Shown: positions 1 to 6,110, counted from the first letter of the stretch. The stretch is 10,815 nucleotides of DNA from Puniceicoccales bacterium (GCA_031259665.1 JAIRLD010000105.1:1-10815); one strand, 5' to 3'. Made by a program: numbers and translations. The notes: generated by a model not told the origin, from the letters alone.

Positions 1-605
1 GGAGGATTGGAAACGATGATGTCGAACGGTTCCTGATCGCCTTCGAAAGCACTGTACCAATTCGATTGGAGGAGTTGCAAGTTATTTACGCCATTACGCC
101 GCATATTTTCGCGGGTAACCTCTAGCGCCAGTGGTGATCGATCGACGGCAAATACGCAACTCTTCGGGAAACGTTTCGCTAAGGTAATCGCGATCGCACC
201 ACTTCCCGTTCCCAGGTCCAGAATATTCAGGGACGGAAAATTTTCCCCATCGGAAAAGGTATTCCCCATGCGTTTATTGATATGATTGATCAGCCATTCG
301 ACAAGTATTTCCGTTTCTCCGCGTGGAATGAAGACGCGGGCATCGACCTTTAATTTGATATCGTGAAAATCAACTTCCCCTAAAATATATTGCAGCGGTT
401 CTCGCCGAGCACGCCGGAGCAATTGCTCTCGAAACTGCGTTTCGGACTCCTTACTGATCGTTATCTGTCCATTTAAATTTAACGTTAGCCGCGAACAATT
501 CAAAACATGGGCCAAGAGCCATTCCGCATCGTTTTTGGATCCCTCGATATCGTTGGAATACAGAAAGTTCACCCCTTCTGCAAGCAGTTCGATAATTGAC
601 ACCAT
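1..605 (-). CDS. prmC: Release factor glutamine methyltransferase PrmC (HemK), 3'-truncated by window edge
   Basis: PrmC transfers a methyl group from S-adenosylmethionine to the glutamine of the GGQ motif of peptide release factors RF1/RF2 in the cytoplasm. The first 201 residues are in the window. The N-terminal helical domain (about 1-75) carries the usual AEWLLAHVL and RRAREPLQYILGEVDF-like signatures (the latter near 64-80). The SAM-binding motif I, ILDLGTGSGAIAI, is at about 128-140 and an acidic VDR at 154-156. The reading frame leaves the window inside the catalytic NPPY motif (VSNP at 198-201). The family normally has IPRPETE; here residues 93-99 read IPRGETE. The ATG at 605 is chosen because an in-frame TGA lies 12 nt upstream and the protein aligns from its first residues. 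The only Shine-Dalgarno-like AGGAGG is about 27 nt upstream, too far to be ideal. It is last in the trmD-rplS-fliO-like-prmC run, so translation may couple to the gene before it. Confidence 0.93.
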   Translation of the reverse strand, partial: MVSIIELLAEGVNFLYSNDIEGSKNDAEWLLAHVLNCSRLTLNLNGQITISKESETQFREQLLRRARREPLQYILGEVDFHDIKLKVDARVFIPRGETEILVEWLINHINKRMGNTFSDGENFPSLNILDLGTGSGAIAITLAKRFPKSCVFAVDRSPLALEVTRENMRRNGVNNLQLLQSNWYSAFEGDQEPFDIIVSNP

Positions 606-617
606 AGGGATACAGCG

Positions 618-992
618 TCACGGGCGATTCAACACCTCCTGCATCGGAATATCATGCTCCTTCGCCGACCGATTATTCTCCCAACGGACAAAACTTTCAC
701 TGCGGAATCTATTGGTATTCTCCCTGCGGTATGGGCGCAATACACCGAGTGGTGTGATCGAATTGGGCGAAACACCTATGAGAAATTTCTGTCCGTTACA
801 CTGGATAACGGCAACGTAATGGCGTCCCCCAATGGATAGGCGCTCGGTTACGCAGAGATGGTCGAGGCTGGAGCGATCGCCACTAGCCATCTGCGGGAAA
901 AACCAAGCCTTTCGGCGGAAGAGTACGAAAAAATATCCGCCCAAAGCGAGTAGGGCAATAAAAACTACCGATTTAATAATTTCCTCAAGCAT
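618..992 (-). CDS. FliO-like membrane protein
   Basis: This is a 124-residue protein with one N-terminal membrane segment (about residues 6-25, IKSVVFIALLALGGYFFVLF), a basic RRK stop-transfer and then a cytoplasmic domain. The stretch at 46-82, with LCVTERLSIGGRHYVAV followed by KFLIGVSPNSITPL, matches the conserved core of the FliO family. FliO proteins assist assembly of the flagellar type III export gate. The C-terminal 35-40 residues are polar and not conserved to my knowledge. It starts 9 nt after the rplS stop and ends 12 nt before prmC, so it is almost certainly cotranscribed with both. An AAGGAG lies upstream of the ATG, but with a long spacing of about 15 nt. No other flagellar gene is visible. 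Family membership is fairly clear; a flagellar role is not shown by this context. Confidence 0.75.
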   Translation of the reverse strand: MLEEIIKSVVFIALLALGGYFFVLFRRKAWFFPQMASGDRSSLDHLCVTERLSIGGRHYVAVIQCNGQKFLIGVSPNSITPLGVLRPYRRENTNRFRSESFVRWENNRSAKEHDIPMQEVLNRP

Positions 993-1000
993 GGTATAAA

Positions 1001-1351
1001 CTAGCGTCTCCTTTCCTTCACCTTCATCGCTTCCTTTCCGATGCGTTTACGGATATAGTAGAGTTTGGCGCGCATGGGAACACTGACCCGTTCGACTTCG
1101 ATTTGGGCAATGCTAGGCGAATGGAGAGGGAAGACACGCTCGACACCCTCACCGGCAATTACGCGGCGGACGGTAAACGAAGCAGTAATCCCGGAATGTT
1201 TTTTAGCGATGACGATACCGGAAAAAATCTGAATGCGTTCCTTATCGCCTTCGCGGATCTTGACGTGGACCTTCACTCCGTCGCCAACCTTAAAATTGTC
1301 GCGATTGATAACCAGTTGTTTCGCGGTGATATCTTGAATAATTGGATTCAT
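1001..1351 (-). CDS. rplS: 50S ribosomal protein L19 (bL19)
   Basis: bL19 is a large-subunit protein located at the 30S-50S interface. The 116-residue product has the expected length and the family pattern: an N-terminal MNPIIQDITAKQL, the FKVGDGVKVHVKIREGDKERIQIFSG core, SFTVRRVIAGEGVERVFPLHSP, and a basic tail (KLYYIRKRIGKEAMKVKERRR, about 96-116). The frame stays open for 42 more codons upstream to 1477, but that extension overlaps the end of trmD and does not resemble L19. The ATG at 1349-1351 is therefore the better start. There is no good Shine-Dalgarno sequence in front of it. It follows trmD by 62 nt, the common bacterial order, and precedes the FliO-like gene by 9 nt. Confidence 0.96.
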   Translation of the reverse strand: MNPIIQDITAKQLVINRDNFKVGDGVKVHVKIREGDKERIQIFSGIVIAKKHSGITASFTVRRVIAGEGVERVFPLHSPSIAQIEVERVSVPMRAKLYYIRKRIGKEAMKVKERRR

Positions 1352-1366
1352 ACTTGTCTGTTTGCT

Positions 1367-1395
1367 ATAATTGAAAAATGAAAGACAGGAGTCAA
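1367..1395 (-). promoter_or_regulatory. Possible internal promoter for rplS
   Basis: On the minus strand, TTGACT (1390-1395) is followed after exactly 17 nt by AATTAT (1367-1372), a fair sigma-70-type pair in the 62-nt gap between trmD and rplS. It would start transcription only some 5-10 nt before the rplS ATG, giving an almost leaderless mRNA. The -10 matches the consensus at only four of six positions, and AT-rich gaps give such hits by chance. Confidence 0.3.
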
Positions 1396-1413
1396 ACATT
1401 TTCTTAAACAACA

Positions 1414-2085
1414 CTACCCATTGAGCAGGTCGGGTCTTTTTTGACGGGTACGTTCGAGGCGTTGTCGTTGGCGCCACTGGTCAATGGCGGCGTGGTTACC
1501 GCTCAGCAGTACATCGGGGACTTCCATACCCTCGAAGATTCTTGGTTGGGTGTACTGTGGGGGGGAGAGTAATCCGTCGCTAAAGGAATCCTGTTTCAGG
1601 GAAGCCGCGTTACCTAAAACGCCGGGGATATGGCGGCAAATCGCATCGATAACGACTGCGGCAGCCAGGGTACCATTGGTTAGGACGTAGTCTCCGATGG
1701 AAATTTCCCAATCGACGTATCGATCGCGGATGCGTTGATCAATCCCCTCGTAATGGCCGGAGACGAGGATAAGGTGTGATTGTTGGGCGAATCGTTGGGC
1801 GATAGCAGTTGTAAATGGGGTACCGTCGGGGCAGAGGTAAATGGTAGAGGATTGTTCTGTTTTCAGATTTTTGATAGCCCGGGCGAGGGGTTCCGGTTGG
1901 ATGACCATTCCGGCGCCGCCGCCGAAGGGTCGATCGTCGACTTTCCGATGTTTATCGGTGGACCACTGGCGGAGGTCATGGGTACGGCAATGGAGGAATT
2001 GATTTTTTTGGGCTCGGGCGATGATCGATGTTTGCATGAATCCGTCGATCATTTCTGGGAAAAGGGAAAGGAGGTCTATGGTCAT
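1414..2085 (-). CDS. trmD: tRNA (guanine-N1)-methyltransferase TrmD
   Basis: TrmD methylates N1 of G37, next to the anticodon, in tRNAs with a G at position 36, using SAM bound in a trefoil knot; this prevents +1 frameshifting. The 223-residue product has the family motifs in order: IDLLSLFPEM at the N-terminus, VDDRPFGGGAGMV (49-61), LVSGHYEGIDQRI (107-119), EISIGDYVLTNG (127-138), GNAASLKQDSFSDGLL (158-173) with D170 at the position of the catalytic Asp of the DGLL motif, PPQYTQP (175-181), and the C-terminal PDVLLSGNHAAIDQWR. It is only slightly shorter than usual. The ATG at 2083-2085 is supported by the alignment and by an upstream in-frame stop. An AGGA abuts the ATG directly, so it cannot act as a normal Shine-Dalgarno. 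Elsewhere rpsP and rimM often precede trmD; neither is found upstream here. Confidence 0.96.
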   Translation of the reverse strand: MTIDLLSLFPEMIDGFMQTSIIARAQKNQFLHCRTHDLRQWSTDKHRKVDDRPFGGGAGMVIQPEPLARAIKNLKTEQSSTIYLCPDGTPFTTAIAQRFAQQSHLILVSGHYEGIDQRIRDRYVDWEISIGDYVLTNGTLAAAVVIDAICRHIPGVLGNAASLKQDSFSDGLLSPPQYTQPRIFEGMEVPDVLLSGNHAAIDQWRQRQRLERTRQKRPDLLNG

Positions 2086-2275
2086 TCCTGAAGGGTGATC
2101 GATGGGAGGGGATTATTTCCCCGATTATTTTTGGGGCAACGGTTATATTCGCAGCAATATTTGATAATCGTAGGCCACATGGAGATGGAGATTGCGCGAT
2201 GTTATGGGGAGTCAAGTTTATTCGGAGGGATTGGGATTCATTGCAAGCGTTTAGGATTTTCGGATAGGAATAGAG
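2086..2275 (-). promoter_or_regulatory. Leader region of the trmD-rplS operon, with alternative hairpins
   Basis: This 190-bp stretch has no convincing gene. It must hold the trmD promoter, because a terminator-like hairpin lies just upstream. On the minus strand a -10-like TATAAC is at 2142-2147, about 55 nt before the trmD ATG, with no matching -35. Closer to the gene, three G/C tetrads (2133-2136, 2119-2122 and 2108-2111) read CCCC, GGGG, CCCC on the transcript. The middle one can pair with either neighbour, across spacers that both contain AATAATC. That allows two mutually exclusive small hairpins in the leader. Regulation by them is speculation. Confidence 0.3.
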
Positions 2276-2305
2276 AAAGGGCTTTTGGTGATTCAAAAGC
2301 CCTTT
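2276..2305 (-). terminator. Strong hairpin after the 574-residue gene, probable terminator
   Basis: A perfect 12-bp stem (AAAGGGCTTTTG at 2276-2287 with CAAAAGCCCTTT at 2294-2305) closes a 6-nt loop. It lies 60 nt beyond the stop of the 574-residue gene on the minus strand and before trmD. The U-tract is weak: the stem itself ends in UUU and is followed by CUCUAUU. The stem would fold equally well in a plus-strand transcript, but no plus-strand gene ends here. It most likely insulates trmD from the gene upstream. Confidence 0.65.
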
Positions 2306-2365
2306 GTTGGAATAGTTTAGATTTTTTCAGTGAAGTGGAGGATGCTCCCCCGATGCTTCTTATTT

Positions 2366-4090
2366 TTACTTCTTGGAGGAGGGAGGATGATTTGGATGAA
2401 ACATTAACATTATTTTTTTATTAACTTCTCTCTGCGCTTCGGTTTCCGACACTTTGCCAAGTTTATCGGGAGTTTTTGTGGTCGGCTGCGCTTTAGGCCG
2501 CCGCGCTTGATCCCGCATCCTCTCGATCCTTTCTATCTCAGCGATATTGATACCGAAAGCGAAAGGAGGAGGTCTACCCGAAGAACTTTCATCCGAAGAA
2601 CTTTTACCCGAAGAACTTTCATCCGAACTTTTATCATCTCTATGCGTTTTTTTTCCCGATGGTTGTGATAGGCCCAAAAGTTTTTCTGGCTCGAAGCTGA
2701 GTCTTGCTTCAATCTGCCCATCTAAAAAAGAGATCGCGGATGATTCTGACGTATATAAATGCTTTATGGATCTTAGAATACAATTTATAAAATCAATATT
2801 ATTCTTTTTTTGGGGAGCCTTTGGATCTGGTGGGGTGGAAGCATTTTTTTGGGATAGTTCAAATAAGATGCCTTTTCTCAATTCTAACAATTTTAATTTT
2901 CCGTATAAGGAGACTAGGTCGCCATACATTGTAGTATTGCAACCTTTTATTCCTTCGAGACCATTAACTTCCTCTTTAAATAATGTATTTTGAAAATCAG
3001 TTGTCAATTGTTCATTCAAAAAGAAATTATACACAATAAACGTATGACTATTGCATGTTATCTTGTTTATAATAAAACTATTGTTAGTCGGGTCCTTGAT
3101 TGCTATTCCCGGAAGACCGTAGTAGTTGGACATTCCGGCCCCGTTAGAGTGGTTCCTCCACCCCTGGCTCGCATAAGCTGACAAAGCGTGGCCTACCTGA
3201 TTAGAAGCACTAGTAATATCACCTTTCACAGTCATTACCTGGAATTCTTTATCGGTTCCTGTTTTGTTATTATAAGCTCCTATGTATTCAAATTTATCGT
3301 TGGCGCTTAGACCATTTGCGAAACTTCTATTATTCAAAGTAAAAACTTCAATACCTTTATATTGGTTATCACACAGCCCACAATATTGTATCGCCGCAGG
3401 CGCAGAGAATAAAAACCACCTGTTATTTTCATTGTGACGGTAAATCATAATCGATTGATGCATTGTCGGCTGGGCGCTTGGTCCGGCTCCATCGGCTTTG
3501 GTATCAATGGAGATGCAGGCCAACAGATTGCCGTCAAGATTCAAAACCTCAGTGCCCTGCTTATCATGACCACAGTTGGCCAAAATTGGAGTAGAAGTAG
3601 GATTCCCAGGATACCAATAAAAATTCTCAGTAAGAGGATATGCCGGCACAAACATCGGTACCCCTGGAAGAGTGTATTTCTTAAAAGGGGCCAGCGATTC
3701 TTGTTTATATGTTCCCCCGTCCGGATTTAACTTATAGGACCAATAATCTTGAGTTACCAGATGCGCTGTTGCTGTTCTATTCTTAGGATCAGCATCAGCA
3801 TTAATGAAAATGGTCGCTTTGTCGGACATATCCCGCAAAGCGGGTAGGATCCCCCCAGCACCTGCAGTCTTAGTATACATAGGCGCAGACGGCGCACTAG
3901 GCGCAGGCGGCGCACTAGGCGCAGGCGGCGCACATTGTAGTTGCAAATTAAGTGCATCATTATCCTCCTGGGTGTAGAACACTGGCCCAAAGTTTTCATC
4001 ACGATAAACCACCTTATTCCAGGCATTTGATACGAAGGGCGTTATCAGAAACATCCCACTCACTATTTTACTTATATTTTTATAATTCAT
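2366..4090 (-). CDS. Secreted protein of unknown function with Pro/Ala and Ser-rich repeats
   Basis: I do not recognise this 574-residue protein. A Sec signal peptide is likely at residues 1-23 (basic MNYKNISK, hydrophobic IVSGMFLITPFV, cleavage after SNA). Residues 54-70 are a low-complexity Ala/Pro/Ser linker made of APPAPS units. The middle (about 75-415) is a polar, aromatic-rich domain with several cysteines (173, 192, 237, 240, 346, 384). It contains an apparent duplication: ENFYW followed by CGHDKQGTEVLNL (155-185), and ENNRW followed by CGLCDNQYKGIEVFTL (221-252). A Ser/Asp/Glu-rich repeat lies at 487-505 and the tail is Lys/Pro-rich. A proper Shine-Dalgarno precedes the ATG, unlike most neighbours. 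Codon use is AT-richer than in atpA or trmD. It looks like a lineage-specific exported protein. No catalytic motif is evident and I assign no function. Confidence 0.8.
   Translation of the reverse strand: MNYKNISKIVSGMFLITPFVSNAWNKVVYRDENFGPVFYTQEDNDALNLQLQCAPPAPSAPPAPSAPSAPMYTKTAGAGGILPALRDMSDKATIFINADADPKNRTATAHLVTQDYWSYKLNPDGGTYKQESLAPFKKYTLPGVPMFVPAYPLTENFYWYPGNPTSTPILANCGHDKQGTEVLNLDGNLLACISIDTKADGAGPSAQPTMHQSIMIYRHNENNRWFLFSAPAAIQYCGLCDNQYKGIEVFTLNNRSFANGLSANDKFEYIGAYNNKTGTDKEFQVMTVKGDITSASNQVGHALSAYASQGWRNHSNGAGMSNYYGLPGIAIKDPTNNSFIINKITCNSHTFIVYNFFLNEQLTTDFQNTLFKEEVNGLEGIKGCNTTMYGDLVSLYGKLKLLELRKGILFELSQKNASTPPDPKAPQKKNNIDFINCILRSIKHLYTSESSAISFLDGQIEARLSFEPEKLLGLSQPSGKKTHRDDKSSDESSSGKSSSDESSSGRPPPFAFGINIAEIERIERMRDQARRPKAQPTTKTPDKLGKVSETEAQREVNKKIMLMFHPNHPPSSKK
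2576..2632. repeat. 15-bp coding tandem repeat (Ser/Asp/Glu/Gly-rich)
   Basis: Two near-identical blocks of about 30 bp follow each other: 2576-2605 and 2606-2632, the second lacking 3 bp. Each consists of two related 15-bp units. On the coding (minus) strand they give SSDES/SSGKS-type pentapeptides, residues about 487-505 of the 574-residue protein. The unit length is a multiple of three, so copy-number change would keep the frame. Confidence 0.85.
3882..3932. repeat. 18-bp coding tandem repeat (Ala/Pro/Ser linker)
   Basis: The 18-bp unit GGCGCAGRCGGCGCACTA occurs at 3882-3899 and 3900-3917, followed by a 15-bp partial copy at 3918-3932. On the minus strand it encodes the hexapeptide repeat of the Ala/Pro/Ser linker after the signal peptide (residues about 54-70). 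It is much GC-richer than the rest of the gene. Confidence 0.9.
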
Positions 4091-4096
4091 ATTTTT

Positions 4097-4102
4097 TCCT
4101 TT
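4097..4102 (-). promoter_or_regulatory. Ribosome binding site of the 574-residue secreted protein
   Basis: The minus strand reads AAAGGA six bases before the ATG at 4088-4090, a well-placed Shine-Dalgarno sequence. It supports this start and stands out because atpA, mpl, rplS and the ketosynthase gene in this window have nothing comparable. Confidence 0.6.
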
Positions 4103-4130
4103 GTTAAATTGTTAATAATTAACGACCGCC

Positions 4131-4242
4131 ATTATAAACACTTTTTGTCGATTTCAAGTATTTTTTTGATTTTTATGAAAATATTTTATTTTTTTGCGAA
4201 AAATTCGCCATAAAAAACCTTCTATAAAAATTAACTTGTAAT
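4131..4242. repeat. AT-rich intergenic element, copy 1
   Basis: This is the first of two direct, diverged copies of a roughly 115-bp sequence in the 339-bp divergent spacer between the secreted-protein gene and atpA. Blocks shared exactly with copy 2, in order, are ATTATAAACACTTTTT, TTTCAAGTATTTTTTTG, GAAAATATTTTAT, AAATTC and CCATAAAAA, ending in a related CTTGTRAT. It lies upstream of the minus-strand gene, so it must contain or border that promoter. A minus-strand CATAAAAATC lies at 4168-4177, about 78 nt from that start codon. No ORF or RNA gene is seen in the spacer. Confidence 0.8.
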
Positions 4243-4281
4243 CATAATCTTTATCTCCAGCCCAATTACTATTGGTTTAAT

Positions 4282-4401
4282 ATTATAAACACTTTTTATC
4301 GTTTTCAAGTATTTTTTTGGCTTTTTCGCGAAAATATTTTATGCACCTGCAAAAAAATTCACCATAAAAATCTTGCCCCACCATAAAATTAGGCTTGTGA
4401 T
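4282..4401. repeat. AT-rich intergenic element, copy 2
   Basis: This is the second direct copy of the element seen at 4131-4242, offset by 151 bp. It ends about 28 nt before the atpA ATG and so covers the region where the atpA promoter should be. It differs from copy 1 by scattered substitutions and small indels, including GCACCT in place of a T-run near 4343. Its CCATAAAAA (4362-4370) is followed by a second CCATAAAA at 4381-4388. Confidence 0.8.
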
Positions 4402-4429
4402 TTCTCCCCTTATCCCTATCTCTAATACT

Positions 4430-5965
4430 ATGGTTAACGTGCTTCTCGACCAAATCCGTCAGGAGATCTTCTCTTCAAATCCTGGAACCACTAAAAAAAA
4501 TGTCGGAACTATCGTCTCCATCGCCGATGGCGTCGCCCTCCTAAATGGCCTCTCCGAAGTCATGTATAACGAAATGATCGACTTCGGTCATGATACCTTC
4601 GGCGTTGCCCTAAACCTCGAGGAAGATTTCGTCGGTGTCGTCATCTTCGGCGATTACGTTCATCTCAAATCCGGCGACCAAGCTACCGCTACCGGAAAAT
4701 TACTCTCCGTACCCGTCTGTAAAAATCTCCTCGGCCGCGTCGTCGATGCCCTTGGCCATCCCATCGACGGTAAAGGCCCCATCTCCTCGGAAATATTTTT
4801 CCCCATCGAAAAAATCGCCCCCGGTATCATGCCCCGCCAATCCGTTAATCAACCCCTCCAAACCGGTATCCTCGCCATCGACGCCATGATCCCTATCGGC
4901 CGCGGCCAACGGGAACTCATCATCGGCGATCGCGCCACCGGAAAATCTACCCTCGTCATCGATACCATCATCAATCAGGCCAAAATTAATCGGGAAGGCC
5001 TCGCCTCCAATAATCCTAACTTCCGCCCCGTCTATTCCATTTACGTCGCCATCGGACAAAAAAATTCTACCATCGCCCATACCATTAAAACCCTCTCCGA
5101 TCACCGGGCTATGGACTTTACCATCGTCGTCAACTCTGCCGCCGCCGATAACCCCGCTAACCAGTACATCGCCCCCTATGCCGGTTGCGCCATGGGCGAA
5201 TGGTTCATGCAAAACGGTATGGATGCCCTCATCGTTTACGATGACCTCTCCAAACACGCCGTCGCTTACCGCCAAATTTGCCTCATCCTCAAACGACCCT
5301 CCGGCCGTGAAGCTTACCCCGGCGATATCTTCTACCTCCATTCCAAACTCCTCGAACGCGCCGCCCGACTGAATCCCCAAAATGGCGGCGGCTCCCTCAC
5401 TGCCCTACCCATCATCGAAACCCAGGCCGGTGACGTCTCCGCCTATATCCCCACCAACGTCATCTCCATCACCGATGGCCAAATTTTCCTCGATACAGAC
5501 CTCTTTAACCGAGGCGTACGTCCCGCAATCTCGATCGGAATTTCCGTGTCACGGGTCGGCTCCGCTGCCCAAATTAAAGCCTTTAAACAGGTCGCCGGAA
5601 AACTAAAACTCGAACTCGGTCAATACTACGAACTCAGCTCCTTCGCCCAATTCGGCTCCGATCTGGATCCCAAGACCCAACAACAACTCGACCGCGGTGC
5701 CCGTATCGTCGCCCTTTTCCGACAACCCGCTAACGCCCCCAGAAGCGTCTCAGACCAAATCCTTCTCCTCTGGGCTATCAAAACAGGTATCTTCGACTCC
5801 ATCCCCCTCAACCATATCAACACCGCCGCAGAATCTCTACTCACCTACTTCGCAACAAACGGTATGCATGTCTTATCACAAATTATCCAGGAAAACCAAC
5901 TGACGGAAGTAATCGAAAAAAACCTCCTGGAAATCGCTACCCATTGGCAATCTACCCAGGCCTAA
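4430..5965 (+). CDS. atpA: F-type ATP synthase subunit alpha
   Basis: The alpha subunit forms the F1 hexamer with beta and holds the non-catalytic nucleotide sites. The 511-residue product has normal family length. It shows the N-terminal beta-barrel with GTIVSIADGVALLNGL (26-41), the Walker A loop GDRATGKST (166-174), IGQKNSTIAHTI (208-219), ALIVYDDLSKHAVAYRQ (266-282, usually DDLSKQ), GREAYPGDIFYLHSKLLERAA (292-312), and ISVSRVGSAAQ with arginine finger R375. I start it at the ATG at 4430. The frame is open back to a TTG at 4373, but those 19 residues are not family-like and fall in the intergenic repeat. No Shine-Dalgarno precedes the ATG. Third codon positions are strikingly C-rich, as expected for high expression. 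No other ATP synthase gene is adjacent: upstream is a divergent secreted protein, downstream a lipoprotein. All catalytic features look intact. Confidence 0.96.
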   Translation: MVNVLLDQIRQEIFSSNPGTTKKNVGTIVSIADGVALLNGLSEVMYNEMIDFGHDTFGVALNLEEDFVGVVIFGDYVHLKSGDQATATGKLLSVPVCKNLLGRVVDALGHPIDGKGPISSEIFFPIEKIAPGIMPRQSVNQPLQTGILAIDAMIPIGRGQRELIIGDRATGKSTLVIDTIINQAKINREGLASNNPNFRPVYSIYVAIGQKNSTIAHTIKTLSDHRAMDFTIVVNSAAADNPANQYIAPYAGCAMGEWFMQNGMDALIVYDDLSKHAVAYRQICLILKRPSGREAYPGDIFYLHSKLLERAARLNPQNGGGSLTALPIIETQAGDVSAYIPTNVISITDGQIFLDTDLFNRGVRPAISIGISVSRVGSAAQIKAFKQVAGKLKLELGQYYELSSFAQFGSDLDPKTQQQLDRGARIVALFRQPANAPRSVSDQILLLWAIKTGIFDSIPLNHINTAAESLLTYFATNGMHVLSQIIQENQLTEVIEKNLLEIATHWQSTQA

Positions 5966-6032
5966 TCCCTGTATAGAAAATCAATCGATATTTCAATTTT
6001 TGACGTGCACGCTGCTCCCACCCTCTACCTGC

Positions 6033-6075
6033 CAGCCTTGAACGAAGCCCAACGGCTGTCAAGTATTCTTTTTGA
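6033..6075 (+). terminator. Possible atpA terminator
   Basis: An imperfect stem lies 67 nt after the atpA stop. CAGCCTTG (6033-6040) pairs with CAA-C-GGCTG (6050-6058), with one bulged C and a 9-nt loop. A T-rich stretch ending in TTCTTTTTG follows. The stem is short, so this is tentative. Confidence 0.4.
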
Positions 6076-6110
6076 AAATATAAATTTCCCCATTACGCCC
6101 ATAAAAAATA
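6059..6110. repeat. Partial, degenerate copy of the AT-rich intergenic element
   Basis: Downstream of atpA, TCAAGTATT (6059-6067), GAAAATAT (6074-6081) and CCATAAAAAA (6099-6108) recur in the same order and orientation as in the two copies before atpA, with shorter spacing. The rest of the element is not recognisable. It precedes the lipoprotein gene. In an AT-rich gap part of this could be chance. Confidence 0.4.

Noticed and set aside
1342..1371. Plus-strand promoter-like TTGGAT and TATAAT upstream of rplS
   Set aside because: It points into trmD antisense with no plus-strand gene to serve; the TATAAT may be the chance complement of the minus-strand -10 region.
1352..1477. 42-residue N-terminal extension of L19
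   Set aside because: It overlaps trmD, does not resemble L19, and the internal ATG gives the standard family N-terminus and length.
1976..2296. 106-codon minus-strand frame over the trmD leader and 5' end
   Set aside because: It is Pro/Arg/His-rich with no domain or ribosome binding site, and it overlaps trmD in another frame.
2547..2993. 148-codon plus-strand frame opposite the 574-residue gene
   Set aside because: It is an antisense shadow across the Ser-rich repeat, with no start signal. The minus-strand frame is longer, has a signal peptide and has a Shine-Dalgarno.
3882..3932. CRISPR-like array
   Set aside because: The repeats are contiguous 18-bp units without spacers and encode a peptide linker.
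4091..4429. Possible replication origin in the AT-rich divergent spacer, with DnaA-box-like TTATCTCCA (4251-4259) and TTATCCCTA (4410-4418)
   Set aside because: Both sites miss the TTATCCACA consensus at two positions, there is no cluster of perfect boxes, and no dnaA, dnaN or gidA neighbours are present.
4373..4429. TTG-initiated N-terminal extension of the ATP synthase alpha subunit
   Set aside because: These 19 residues lie in the intergenic repeat and are not family-like; the ATG at 4430 gives a normal N-terminus.
4700..5380. 226-codon open frame antisense to atpA
   Set aside because: It mirrors the strong C-ending codon bias of atpA, giving a Gly/Asp/Glu-rich product with no domain pattern.
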